Assembly: GCF_002090155.1 (NCBI RefSeq)
Contig: NZ_BBRM01000002.1
Span: 62,001 to 126,000, forward strand
Length of the DNA stretch: 64,000 bases
Direction: 5' to 3'
Source of the DNA: Demequina sp. NBRC 110056
Lineage (GTDB): Bacteria > Actinomycetota > Actinomycetes > Actinomycetales > Demequinaceae
The position numbers were made by a program, and so were the translations under genes. Below the pieces are notes generated by a model. That model was not told the DNA's origin. It ran no database searches and was given only the letters and a program-made list of their open reading frames with translations. Positions 9,048-17,332 of the stretch are shown one piece after another (the stretch's first letter is position 1; the number at the start of each line of letters is the position of its first letter).

Positions 9048-10142
9048 TCAGGGTCGGTAGGCGACGAGTCCTTGCGGCACGGTGAAGCGCACGGCGTCGC
9101 CGACGCCGACCGCGAGATCCGCGACGGCGACGTCCGCCGCGAGGAGGCGCCCGCGCACGCGGACGACGTCGCCGCGTGGCTCGAGCGCCGCCACGACGTC
9201 GTGCACCACGCCATCGCCCGCCTTGCCGGTGTCGACCGCTCTGCCAGCCGGCGCCCGGGAGGTGAGCGCCGTGGGCTCGGAGGAGTCCGGTGTGCGCGCG
9301 GTCATGCCCACCGCAGCCGGCGCCACGGCGACCACGGCTTCGGAGCCGTCCGGTACGCCGGAGGAGTCGGCAGGCACGCGCAGGCCGTCGGCGGTGACGA
9401 GAGCGCCGGGTGCCGCGCGCCCGGCCACGAGCACCCTCCCGGCCACGGCGGCGGCGAAGCGCGTGCGCGGGCGGGTGAGCACCTCCGCCGTCACACCTTG
9501 CTCCACGACTCGGCCTGTCTCGAGGACAGCGACCTCGGAGGCGAGCAGGTGCGCGTCGAGCGCGTCGTGGGTCGTGATCACGGTGGTGACGTCCGCGGCA
9601 GCCTCGGCGACGAGCAGGCGCAGCGCGGTCGCAGCCTCGACGTCGACGCCCGCGAAGGGCTCGTCGAGCAACAGCACCCGTGGCTGGCTGGCAAGGGCAC
9701 GCACGATCGCGACGCGCCGCGCCTGACCTCCCGAGAGATCGCGCGGCAGCCGCTCCGCGAGGTCACCGAGCCCCGCCCTCGCGAGCCAGTGCTGGGACTC
9801 GTCCCGCGCATCGGCCCTGCGCACGCCACGTGCGCGCACGCCGAAGGCCACGTTGTCGAGCACCGTGAGCGCGGGGAACAGGTCGTGGCCCTGCGTCACG
9901 AGCGCGATGCCGCGCCGACGTGGCGGCGTCCACGCGGTGCGCCGCGCGTCGAGGTCGTGGAGCGGGAGACCGTCCAGCGCGACGCGGCCCGCGTCGGGCC
10001 GCACCGTGCCCGCGATCGCCGCGAGCACCGTGGACTTCCCGGACCCATTCGGCCCCAGGAGCGCGAGCGTCGAGCCGGCGTCGATCGCGAGGCGCGCGTC
10101 CACGCCGCGCGACGCCACCGTGACCTGCGCCTCGAGGCTCAT
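9048..10142 (-). CDS. modC: Molybdate ABC transporter ATP-binding protein ModC
   Basis: 364 aa. Powers molybdate import through ModB. Walker A GPNGSGKST, Q-loop VTQGHD, signature LSGGQARRVAIVRAL, Walker B VLLLDEPFAGVD and H-loop TTHD are all present in the first ~215 residues. The C-terminal ~70 residues form a Mop/TOBE-like oxyanion-binding domain (VVAALEPRGDVVRVRGRLL). A proline/serine-rich linker (~240-295) joins them. ATG overlaps the modB stop. Confidence 0.95.
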   Translation of the reverse strand: MSLEAQVTVASRGVDARLAIDAGSTLALLGPNGSGKSTVLAAIAGTVRPDAGRVALDGLPLHDLDARRTAWTPPRRRGIALVTQGHDLFPALTVLDNVAFGVRARGVRRADARDESQHWLARAGLGDLAERLPRDLSGGQARRVAIVRALASQPRVLLLDEPFAGVDVEAATALRLLVAEAAADVTTVITTHDALDAHLLASEVAVLETGRVVEQGVTAEVLTRPRTRFAAAVAGRVLVAGRAAPGALVTADGLRVPADSSGVPDGSEAVVAVAPAAVGMTARTPDSSEPTALTSRAPAGRAVDTGKAGDGVVHDVVAALEPRGDVVRVRGRLLAADVAVADLAVGVGDAVRFTVPQGLVAYRP

Positions 10143-10936
10143 CGGCCCGCTCCGGCAGGCGTCCGTGCGGACAGCGGCCGGTACGCGAGCGCGACCACCG
10201 TCACCGCGACCGCGACGAGCAGGACCGCGAGCGCCACCGCGGCATCCGCGTCGGTCTCGCGCTGCAGGTAGATCTCGAGCGGCAGCGTGCGGGTCACGCC
10301 GGGCATGGAGCCCGCGAACGTCAGCGTCGCGCCGAACTCGCCGAGCGCCCGTGCGAACGCCAGCACGGTGCCGGTGATGAGGGCCGGTCGCAGCGCCGGG
10401 AGAGTGACGTGCCACAGAGTCGTCGATCGCGACGCGCCCAGCGTCCCGGCGAGCGCCTCGTGGTGGCCGGCTTGGGCGCCGAGCGCCGACTCCGTCGCGA
10501 GCACCATGAACGGCATCGCGACGAACGTCTGCGCGACCACCACCGCGGCGGTGGTGAAGGCGAGGGACAGGCCGGCGTCCTCGAGCGCACCTCCCAGCAG
10601 ACCTCGGCGCCCGAACGCGTAGAGCAGCGCGAGGCCGCCGACCACGGGCGGCAGCACGAGGGGAGCGAGCACGAGCGCCCGCACGGCGGGCTTGAACCGT
10701 GATCGCCACGTCGCGAGCGCGTACCCGAGCGGAAGTCCCAGCATCAGGCACAGGCACGTGGAGATGGCCGCGGTGGCGAGGCTCAGGCCCAGGGCGTCGA
10801 GCGCCGCGGGAGCGGTGAGCAGCTCGGGCAGCCGCGACCAGTCGAGGCGCGCCACCGTCGCGACGATGGGCAGCAGCACCACGGTCGCGGCGAGCACCGC
10901 GAGGGGCGCCATCCAGCGCGGCATGGTCCCGGTCAC
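10139..10936 (-). CDS. modB: Molybdate ABC transporter permease ModB
   Basis: About 265 aa with five or six hydrophobic segments and the EAA loop EALAGTLGASRSTTLWHVTLP-like stretch that contacts ModC. Forms the inner-membrane channel for molybdate. The start is taken as GTG 10936, which overlaps the modA stop as GTGA; ATG 10924 four codons on is the alternative. Its stop overlaps modC as ATGA, so modA-modB-modC are translationally coupled. Confidence 0.94.
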   Translation of the reverse strand: MTGTMPRWMAPLAVLAATVVLLPIVATVARLDWSRLPELLTAPAALDALGLSLATAAISTCLCLMLGLPLGYALATWRSRFKPAVRALVLAPLVLPPVVGGLALLYAFGRRGLLGGALEDAGLSLAFTTAAVVVAQTFVAMPFMVLATESALGAQAGHHEALAGTLGASRSTTLWHVTLPALRPALITGTVLAFARALGEFGATLTFAGSMPGVTRTLPLEIYLQRETDADAAVALAVLLVAVAVTVVALAYRPLSARTPAGAGR

Positions 10937-11754
10937 GGCGATCCGAATCCGGCCTCGGCGAGGACGCGCTGGCCCGCGTCGCCGAGCACCAGGTCGACGA
11001 AGGAGGCGGCGAGGTCGAGGCTCTCGCCGCCGGACATGGGCGCGATCGGGTAGCTGTTCACCACTGCCGCCGCGCCGTCGATCTCCACCTGCTCGACGCC
11101 GCTCGCCCGGGCGACGTCGGTGACGTAGACGACTCCCGCATCGGCCTGGCCGGCCGCGACCTTGCCGAGCACGTCGGTGACCGAGCTCTCCTGCGAGGAC
11201 GGGGCGAGCGTGGCTCCCTCGGCGGCGGCGAGCTCGAGGGTGGCCGCGCCGCAGGGCACCTGCGGGGCGCACACGACGGACACGACGTCCTCCCGCGCCA
11301 GGTCGTCGAGTCCCGCGAGCCGCAGGGGGTTGCCGTCCTCGACCACGAGCGTGAGGGTGTTGGTCGCGAAGATCGTCGGCGGCGCGGCGGTGAGCTCCTG
11401 GACCGCCTCCATCTGTGCCTCGTTCGCGGACGCGAACACGTCCGCCGGGGCGCCCTCGACGATGGTGGCCGCGAGCTCCGCCGAGCCGCCGTGGACCACC
11501 ACCACGTCGACGTGCGGGTGCTCGGCCTCGTAGGCCTCCTCGAGCTGCGCGAACACGTCCGTGAGCGACGCCGCCGCGTAGACGGTCAGGACCCGGTCGT
11601 CTCCCGCGCTCGCCGTCGAGCATCCGGCGAGGACCAGCGTCATCGCGGCGACCGCCGCCGCGCCAGCCGTCGCGCGACGGGACGAGGTCGCGCGCGCTGG
11701 ACGAGGGGGTGGCGTGTGCGGGCTCCTCCTGAGCAGGGCCGATGCGCTCGTCAC
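10933..11754 (-). CDS. modA: Molybdate-binding lipoprotein ModA
   Basis: 273 aa periplasmic-type binding protein tethered by lipid. It has an arginine-rich N-terminus, a hydrophobic stretch and a lipobox LAGC at ~43-46. The mature part begins TVYAAASLTDVF, with GGSAELAATIVEGAPADVFAS and SNxYPIAP-like blocks typical of molybdate/tungstate-binding proteins. GTG start overlaps the upstream regulator stop (GTGA). Captures molybdate for ModBC. Confidence 0.94.
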   Translation of the reverse strand: MTSASALLRRSPHTPPPRPARATSSRRATAGAAAVAAMTLVLAGCSTASAGDDRVLTVYAAASLTDVFAQLEEAYEAEHPHVDVVVVHGGSAELAATIVEGAPADVFASANEAQMEAVQELTAAPPTIFATNTLTLVVEDGNPLRLAGLDDLAREDVVSVVCAPQVPCGAATLELAAAEGATLAPSSQESSVTDVLGKVAAGQADAGVVYVTDVARASGVEQVEIDGAAAVVNSYPIAPMSGGESLDLAASFVDLVLGDAGQRVLAEAGFGSP

Positions 11755-12152
11755 GAGCGCTCAGCGCGCTCGACGATGACGGTCGTGGCCTTCACGACGG
11801 CGGTGGCGACGGAGCCTGGCACGAGTCCGAGCTCACGCACCGCCTCGGTGCTCATGAGGGAGACCACGCGGTGCGGTCCGCACTGCAGCTCGACCTGGCT
11901 CATCACGGCGTCCGAGGTGACGGCCGTGACGATGCCGACGAACTGGTTGCGAGCGGACCGGGCCACGCCGGACGCGTCCGTCGCGACGCGGGCGCGCTCG
12001 CGCGCCAGGCGTGCGACGTCCTCGCCGTCGATCAGCGTCCGGCCCGCCGAGTCGACCGCCGTGACGAGGCCTTCCGCGTCGACCCAGCGGCGGACCGTGT
12101 CGTCGGAGACGCCGGTCAGGACGGCGGCCTCGGAGATTCGCAGATGCGGCAT
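11751..12152 (-). CDS. MerR-like helix-turn-helix regulator with TOBE (molybdate-binding) domain
   Basis: 133 aa. Residues 1-60 are an excisionase/MerR-type DNA-binding domain (RISEAAVLTGVSDDTVRRWVDAEGL). Residues ~65-130 are a Mop/TOBE fold that binds molybdate in ModE and in Mop proteins. First gene of the mod operon, so a molybdate-sensing repressor of modABC is the natural inference. ATG 12152 is preferred over GTG 12161: a -10-like TACAGT (12160-12165) lies exactly 7 nt upstream, predicting a leaderless mRNA. A palindromic operator covers that -10. Confidence 0.85.
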   Translation of the reverse strand: MPHLRISEAAVLTGVSDDTVRRWVDAEGLVTAVDSAGRTLIDGEDVARLARERARVATDASGVARSARNQFVGIVTAVTSDAVMSQVELQCGPHRVVSLMSTEAVRELGLVPGSVATAVVKATTVIVERAERS

Positions 12153-12179
12153 GAAGGCCACTGTAGTGGCGCATCTGCG
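12139..12179. promoter_or_regulatory. Nested palindromic operator at the mod operon promoter
   Basis: Two nested inverted repeats surround the modE-like start. The inner arms GCCACT/AGTGGC (12157-12162, 12165-12170) are separated by 2 bp and overlap the -10 TACAGT. The outer arms CGCAGATGCG/CGCATCTGCG (12139-12148, 12170-12179) are perfect 10-mers; one falls inside the first codons of the regulator. The position suits autorepression by the adjacent HTH-TOBE protein (inference). Confidence 0.6.
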
Positions 12180-12246
12180 TCAGAACGAGGGCTTCGTCCA
12201 GCAAACTCTCCGCCGCCGCGCAGCCATGCAGGTCCGCCCGATCAGT

Positions 12247-12873
12247 TCACGGCCGCACCCGCGCCCGTCGTGCGAAGGGCGCGACGCAGGCCACGCTGAG
12301 CGTCGCCATGAGCCCCACCACGAGGACGACGAGCCACGCCCCGTCGGGCGTGGTGACGGGCATCTCGGCGATGAGGGCGGGCGTCGCGGCGAAGCCGGCG
12401 AGCGCGAGCGCCCACAGCGCGCCGACGAGCAGCCTCACCCACCGCCGACCGCGAGAGCCCAGGGCGTAGCCGCCGGCGAGGCCCACGAGCACCACCCCGA
12501 TCGCGCCCCCGCCGAGCCCCTGCGTGAGGAGGTCGGCGAGCGCTCCTGGCTCGAGCATCGGCGCGACGGCGAGGACGGCGGGTGCCAGCGCGAACCACGC
12601 GCTGGGCCTGCCGAGTGTCGCCCTCGACCACGCCCAGCCCAGCAGCCCGCCGGCGACCGCGCCGGGAAGGAGGATCGCTCCGAACGTGCCCCACCAGGTG
12701 AAGGTGGACACCGGGCCCGCGAGCTCGATCATGTACGCCCGCAGGGCGGCCGCCCACGTGACGCCGGTCACGGTTCCGACCGCCACCAGCAGTCCAGCGC
12801 GCGGCGCCCGAGCGACGGTCCGCGTCGCGTCGGGTGCGGGGAGCGGCCCTGGCGTGGGCACTCCGACCTCCAT
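12247..12873 (-). CDS. Integral membrane protein of unknown function
   Basis: 208 aa, with about six hydrophobic segments after a short proline/arginine-rich N-terminus. I do not recognise a family. It sits between moaA and the mod operon on the same strand, 38 nt downstream of the moaA stop... in genome order, that is, upstream of moaA in position but transcribed after it. A role in molybdate metabolism is possible only by proximity. Start ATG 12873; the stop is 94 nt before the mod regulator start. Confidence 0.75.
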   Translation of the reverse strand: MEVGVPTPGPLPAPDATRTVARAPRAGLLVAVGTVTGVTWAAALRAYMIELAGPVSTFTWWGTFGAILLPGAVAGGLLGWAWSRATLGRPSAWFALAPAVLAVAPMLEPGALADLLTQGLGGGAIGVVLVGLAGGYALGSRGRRWVRLLVGALWALALAGFAATPALIAEMPVTTPDGAWLVVLVVGLMATLSVACVAPFARRARVRP

Positions 12874-12911
12874 CGCACCAGTGTGCTCCTGGGGTCGCTC
12901 GAGCGCGCGCC

Positions 12912-13922
12912 TCAGCCGCCGATCGCGCTCATCGGCCGGTCGGGCTGCAGGAAGGCGGGGTCGTCGATGTCGTGGCCGGGGCGCTTGAGGCGCAGGCAGG
13001 CGGCGACGGCGTCGGCGAGCTCCTCGTCGGTGGCGCCGCCGCGCAGGAGGCCGCGCAGGTCGGACTCCTCGCGCGCGAACAGGCACGCGCGCAGCTGGCC
13101 GTCGGCGGTGAGGCGCACGCGGTCGCAGGTGCCGCAGAAGGGGGCGGTCACGGACGCGATGACCCCGACCGACGCGGCGGTGCCGGCGATGTCCCACACC
13201 CGGGCGGGAGCCGCGCCGCGGTCCGAGCGTTCGACCAGCGTCCACTCGGCCCGCAGCTGCGCGAGGATCTCCTCGCCGGTGACCATCTGCTGACGGTCCC
13301 AGGTGTGGCCGGCATCGAGCGGCATCTGCTCGATGAAGCGCATCTGGTAGCCGTGGTCGACGCAGAAGCGCGTGAGGTCGACGATCTCGTCGTCGTTCAC
13401 GCCGCGCATGGCCACCGCGTTGATCTTGATGGGCTCCATCCCGGACGCGTCTGCGGCGGTGATCCCGGCGAGCGTCTCGGTGAGCTTGTCGCGCCGGGTG
13501 AGCTCGTGGAAGCGCTCGCGGCGCAGGGTGTCGAGCGAGATGTTGACCCGCACGAGTCCCGCGTCGTGCAGCTGGTCCGCGAGCGCGGGCAGGCGCAGCG
13601 CATTGGTGGTGAGGGAGAGCTCGGGCCGCCCCGCGGGACCCTCGAGCCTCGCCAGACGCGACACCACGTCCACGACGTCGGCGCGCAGCAGCGGCTCGCC
13701 GCCCGTGAGGCGGATCTCGTCGATCCCCATCTCCACGGCGATGCGCGCGATCCGGACGATCTCGTCGGTCGACAGCATGGTGTCGCGTTGCAGCCACGGC
13801 ACGCCGTCGGCGGGCATGCAGTACGTGCAGCGCAGGGAGCAGCGGTCGGTGAGCGAGATGCGCAGGTCGCGGTGCTCGCGGCCGAAGCGGTCCGTGAGCC
13901 CGGGGTGCCGCGGCGCCGTCAC
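12912..13922 (-). CDS. moaA: GTP 3',8-cyclase MoaA (radical SAM)
   Basis: 336 aa. Converts GTP to 3',8-cyclo-GTP, the substrate of MoaC. The radical-SAM cluster CSLRCTYC (Cys28, 32, 35) is intact. The C-terminal second [4Fe-4S] site CGTCDRVRL...ACLF is also intact, as is the C-terminal Gly-Gly (SAIGG) that reaches the active site in this family. GTG 13922 overlaps the moaE stop as GTGA, forming a mogA-moaE-moaA operon. Confidence 0.96.
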   Translation of the reverse strand: MTAPRHPGLTDRFGREHRDLRISLTDRCSLRCTYCMPADGVPWLQRDTMLSTDEIVRIARIAVEMGIDEIRLTGGEPLLRADVVDVVSRLARLEGPAGRPELSLTTNALRLPALADQLHDAGLVRVNISLDTLRRERFHELTRRDKLTETLAGITAADASGMEPIKINAVAMRGVNDDEIVDLTRFCVDHGYQMRFIEQMPLDAGHTWDRQQMVTGEEILAQLRAEWTLVERSDRGAAPARVWDIAGTAASVGVIASVTAPFCGTCDRVRLTADGQLRACLFAREESDLRGLLRGGATDEELADAVAACLRLKRPGHDIDDPAFLQPDRPMSAIGG

Positions 13923-14347
13923 GAGATGCCCACCCACGTGTGCGTGCCGTCGCGCAGGATCTCGCGCTTCCAGATGGGCGCCTCGGCCTTGACGCGCTCG
14001 ACCAGCTCGCGGCACACGTCGAACGCCGCCGCCCGGTGGGCGCTCGCGACGGCGACCACGATCGCCGCGTCGCCGACGGCGAGGAGCCCGACGCGGTGGG
14101 ACACGGCGACCGTGACGTCCTCGGGTGCCGCTGCGCTCACCTCGCTCGCGATGCGCTCGAGGACTGACGCGGCGTCGGGGTGTGCGCTGTAGTCCAGGTG
14201 GGTGACCTCGCCCGCGACCGAAGGGTCGTGATCGCGCACCTGACCCAGGAAGGTGGCGACCGCGCCGTCGCGGGGACCCGAGACGGCGGCGACGTGGGAG
14301 TCCAGGCCGATGCGCGCATCGGCGATCCGTGCGAACGCGACGCTCAT
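13919..14347 (-). CDS. moaE: Molybdopterin synthase catalytic subunit MoaE
   Basis: 142 aa. Dimeric catalytic subunit that uses the MoaD thiocarboxylate to put the dithiolene sulfurs on precursor Z. Conserved blocks: GAVATFLGQVRDHD, LDYSAHP, VAVSHRVGLLAVGD, SAHRAAAFDVCRELVERVK and PIWKREI with the catalytic lysine pair. Overlaps mogA and moaA by 4 nt on either side. Confidence 0.96.
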   Translation of the reverse strand: MSVAFARIADARIGLDSHVAAVSGPRDGAVATFLGQVRDHDPSVAGEVTHLDYSAHPDAASVLERIASEVSAAAPEDVTVAVSHRVGLLAVGDAAIVVAVASAHRAAAFDVCRELVERVKAEAPIWKREILRDGTHTWVGIS

Positions 14348-14841
14348 GCGTGGTCACCGCCCTCGAGCTGGGACAGGGCGTGGGGGAGCACGGTCAGCAG
14401 CGTGGCGACGCCTTCTCGGGCGGCGCGCTCCGAGCCGGGAAGGTTGACGACGATCGCGGGGTGCGGACCAGCGGTGACGCCGGCGCGGCCGCGGCTCAGC
14501 GCTGCCGCTGGCGTCGTCGTCGAGCCCTCGCGACGCAGCAGCTCGGGCACGCCGGGCAGATCGCGGTCGATGACGCCTCTCGTCGCCTCGGGGGTGAGGT
14601 CGCGCGGCCCCACGCCCGTGCCGCCCGTGGTGACCACCAGGCGCGCGCCGTCGGCGAGCGCCGCGTCGAGCGCCGTGCGGACGGAGTCGAGGCCGTCAGG
14701 TACGAGCCATGTCGTGACGACCGCGCCCGCGCTGGCCAGGGAGTGGGCGATCGCGGGACCCGCGGTGTCCTCGGCCTCGCCGGCCGCGCGGCGGTCGGAC
14801 ACCGTGATGACGGCGACGCTGACGCCTGTCAGATCAGCCAC
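14344..14841 (-). CDS. mog: Molybdopterin adenylyltransferase MogA/MoaB
   Basis: 165 aa. Adenylylates molybdopterin before MoeA inserts molybdate. Seen: VAVITVSDRRAAGEAEDTAGP, TTGGTGVGPRDLTPEA (nucleotide-binding) and NLPGSERAAREG. GTG start at 14841 with a GGAGGGAGGAA ribosome site just upstream and a TACACT -10 candidate at 14869-14874. It is the first gene of the operon. Confidence 0.93.
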   Translation of the reverse strand: MADLTGVSVAVITVSDRRAAGEAEDTAGPAIAHSLASAGAVVTTWLVPDGLDSVRTALDAALADGARLVVTTGGTGVGPRDLTPEATRGVIDRDLPGVPELLRREGSTTTPAAALSRGRAGVTAGPHPAIVVNLPGSERAAREGVATLLTVLPHALSQLEGGDHA

Positions 14842-14935
14842 GGTTCCTCCCTCCGGTCGGTCGGGACCAGTGTAGGAAGGCGCGGGTTTCCGAGGTGTTG
14901 CGGCCGGCTCGCGCCGTCCGTGAGGACCGCGTGAG

Positions 14936-15508
14936 TCAGGCGTCGCGACGGTCGTCGGTGCCGCGGTCGTCGTGCGCCTCGGGTGCGGCCGAGTCGCGAC
15001 GATCCGAGCGGGTGTCGTGCGGGTCGTCCCACAGCTCGTTGTAGAGCATCGAGTGGACCTGCTCCACCTCGGGGATGTCGTCGAACTCGAGCGGGTCGTC
15101 CGAGGCGGACTCGATGATCAGCGTCCCGGTGCGGAAGATGCGGTCGATGATGCCGTGGCGGAACTGGATCGACGCGATGCGGGCGATCGGGATGTCGATC
15201 CCTGTACGCGTGATGACCCCGGTGCGGAACAGGATCCTTCGGTTGGTGATCACGAAGTGGGTGGTCGCCCAGCGCACGAGCGGCGCGAGGCTCAGCCAGC
15301 CCAGCAGCGCGACGGCGGCTATCGCCACGGCGCCCGTCGCCACGGTGCCGCCGACGCCCTCGAGGCCGGACGCCCAGATGAAGCCGAACACGGCGGCGAC
15401 GACGATGACGATGAGCCACAGGCTCGCGCCGATCAGCACCTTCCAGTGCTGGTGGCGGTGCAGCAGCAGACGCTCGTTCGGTGCGAGCAGATCCTCGGGG
15501 TAGCCCAT
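14936..15508 (-). CDS. PH-domain (bPH2/YdbS-like) membrane protein
   Basis: 190 aa. Two hydrophobic segments (~25-50 and ~55-78) are followed by a bacterial pleckstrin-homology-like domain (THFVITNRRILFRTGVI, IARIASIQFRHGIIDRIF, GTLIIESAS) and a charged, disordered tail rich in Asp/Arg. Function of the family is unclear; it is membrane-associated. A TAGAGT -10 (15515-15520) lies 6 nt before the ATG, predicting a leaderless transcript. Confidence 0.85.
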   Translation of the reverse strand: MGYPEDLLAPNERLLLHRHQHWKVLIGASLWLIVIVVAAVFGFIWASGLEGVGGTVATGAVAIAAVALLGWLSLAPLVRWATTHFVITNRRILFRTGVITRTGIDIPIARIASIQFRHGIIDRIFRTGTLIIESASDDPLEFDDIPEVEQVHSMLYNELWDDPHDTRSDRRDSAAPEAHDDRGTDDRRDA

Positions 15509-15551
15509 AGCCAGACTCTAGCCCTCGTGGGCCCGCGCCACCCTTCTTCCT

Positions 15552-15622
15552 TTCCGCGAAAGTGGGCCCACTCTCATCGTGAATCGCCTTGTGGCGAGCA
15601 CAGTGGGCCCACTTTCGCGGAA
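15552..15622. repeat. 71-bp cruciform element with 21-bp perfect inverted arms
   Basis: The arms at 15552-15572 and 15602-15622 are perfect inverted copies of 21 bp. Each arm holds the 12-bp palindrome AGTGGGCCCACT, so the two also repeat directly. The 29-bp centre contains a small hairpin (TCGCC/GGCGA at 15584-15588 and 15593-15597). It lies between two divergent leaderless promoters, so it is not a simple terminator. It differs in sequence from the two nested palindromes at 36244 and 51753. Confidence 0.85.
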
Positions 15623-15691
15623 GAGGGGGTGGACACGCGGCGGATGCGCCGTCGAAACGCATCCGCAAAGAACCCCCGTTAACGTGGGCCT

Positions 15692-17332
15692 ATGGCATCG
15701 ACGGATGATCCGACCCCCTGGACCGGCTACACGCCTGTCGCCGCGTGGGACGAGGCGATGGATGTCGAGGGAAGCGTGCGCGATCCCTACGCCCGGGTGT
15801 ACGCGGAGATCGAGCGCATGTCGGGCGACGACCTGTACTCCCGTGCCGAGGCGCTCGCGAACACGTACCTTGCGCAGGGCGTGACGTTCGACCACGCCGG
15901 CGAGGAGCGGCCGTTCCCGCTCGACATCGTGCCGCGGGTCATCGGATCGGACGAGTGGGAGATCATCTCGCCCGGAGTCTCGCAGCGCGTCAAGGCTCTT
16001 GAGGCCTTCCTCGCGGACGTCTACGGCTCGCAGCACTGCGTGCAGGACGGCATCGTGCCGCGCCGGCTCATCGCGACGTCGCAGTACTTCTACCGCTCGG
16101 TCGCCGGCGTCGAGCCCGCGAACGGCGTGCGCGTGCACGTGTCCGGCATCGACCTGGTGCGCGACCAGCACGGCATCTGGCGGGTGCTCGAGGACAACGT
16201 CCGCGTGCCCTCCGGCGTCAGCTACGTGCTGTCGAACCGGCGGGCGATGTCGCAGATGTTCCCGGAGATGTTCGGCGCCATGGGCATCCGCCCGGTGCTC
16301 GAGTACTCCCGCCGCCTGCGCGCCTCGCTCGCCAAGTGCGCGCCCGAGGGCGTCGACGACCCGACCATCGTCGTGCTCACCCCCGGCGTCTACAACTCGG
16401 CGTACTACGAGCACTCGCTGCTCGCGCGCACCATGGGCGTCGAGCTCGTGGAAGGCCGCGACCTCGAGACCGTCAACGGCCGCGTCTACATGCGCACCAC
16501 CGCCGGCCGCCGCCGCGTGGACGTCATCTACCGGCGCGTCGACGACGACTACCTCGACCCCGTGGTGTTCCGCCCCGACAGCTCGCTCGGCGCACCTGGA
16601 CTCGTCAACGCGGCCCGCCTGGGCAACGTCACCATCGCCAACGCGATCGGCAACGGCGTCGCGGACGACAAGCTCATGTACACGTACATGCCCGACCTCA
16701 TCCGTTACTACCTCAACGAGGAGCCGATCCTTCCGAACGTCGACACCTGGCGACTGGAGGAGGCCGATGCGCGCGAGGAGGTGCTCGACCGGCTCGACGA
16801 GCTCGTCGTCAAGCCCGTCGACGGCGCAGGCGGCAAGGGCGTCACCATCGGCCCCAAGGCCTCGCGCGAGGAGCTCGACAAGGTCAAGGCGCAGATCACG
16901 GCGGACCCGCGCGGGTGGATCGCGCAGCCCGTGATCCAGCTGTCGACCGTGCCGACGCTCACGGACGACGGACTCGAGCCTCGCCACGTCGACCTGCGCC
17001 CCTTCGCGATCAACGACGGCGACGACGTGTGGGTGCTGCCCGGCGGCCTCACGCGCGTCGCGCTGCAGCGCGGCCAGCTCATCGTCAACTCGTCGCAGGG
17101 CGGCGGGTCGAAGGACACGTGGGTGCTCGGCGGCGTGCGCCACCGGGCGTCCACGCAGCCTCCGCCCGAGGCGCGTGTGGAGTTCGGCGGGATCGGTTCG
17201 GTGCCGCAGACGGCGCACCCCGAGGACTACGTCGCGGGCCAGCAGCAACAGCAGCAACAGCAGCAGCGCGAGCAGCCAAGCGCGGAACCCGCGACCCATC
17301 CCGACGGCCCGGCCGAGGAGGCGTCATGCTGA
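15692..17332 (+). CDS. Circularly permuted ATP-grasp type 2 protein (DUF404/DUF407)
   Basis: 546 aa. Members of this family are predicted peptide-ligase-like enzymes encoded with alpha-E and transglutaminase partners, exactly as here; the product is unknown. Seen: VSGIDLVRDQHGIWRVLEDN, NNxRVPSGVSYV-like block, TPGVYNSAYYEHSLLAR, VKPVDGAGGKGVTIGP (ATP-binding) and HVDLRPFAIN. A run of nine glutamines encoded by CAG/CAA (17240-17266) lies in the disordered tail. TAACGT (15680-15685) sits 6 nt before the ATG: a likely leaderless start. Confidence 0.92.
   Translation: MASTDDPTPWTGYTPVAAWDEAMDVEGSVRDPYARVYAEIERMSGDDLYSRAEALANTYLAQGVTFDHAGEERPFPLDIVPRVIGSDEWEIISPGVSQRVKALEAFLADVYGSQHCVQDGIVPRRLIATSQYFYRSVAGVEPANGVRVHVSGIDLVRDQHGIWRVLEDNVRVPSGVSYVLSNRRAMSQMFPEMFGAMGIRPVLEYSRRLRASLAKCAPEGVDDPTIVVLTPGVYNSAYYEHSLLARTMGVELVEGRDLETVNGRVYMRTTAGRRRVDVIYRRVDDDYLDPVVFRPDSSLGAPGLVNAARLGNVTIANAIGNGVADDKLMYTYMPDLIRYYLNEEPILPNVDTWRLEEADAREEVLDRLDELVVKPVDGAGGKGVTIGPKASREELDKVKAQITADPRGWIAQPVIQLSTVPTLTDDGLEPRHVDLRPFAINDGDDVWVLPGGLTRVALQRGQLIVNSSQGGGSKDTWVLGGVRHRASTQPPPEARVEFGGIGSVPQTAHPEDYVAGQQQQQQQQQREQPSAEPATHPDGPAEEASC

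Noticed and set aside
12247-13797. A 516-codon minus-strand frame spanning moaA and the membrane protein
   Set aside because: Only the last 208 codons look like protein; the upstream part is an off-frame shadow of moaA.
17240-17266. CAG/CAA repeat as a mobile or CRISPR-like repeat
   Set aside because: Codes in frame for nine glutamines in a disordered tail; a simple codon repeat.
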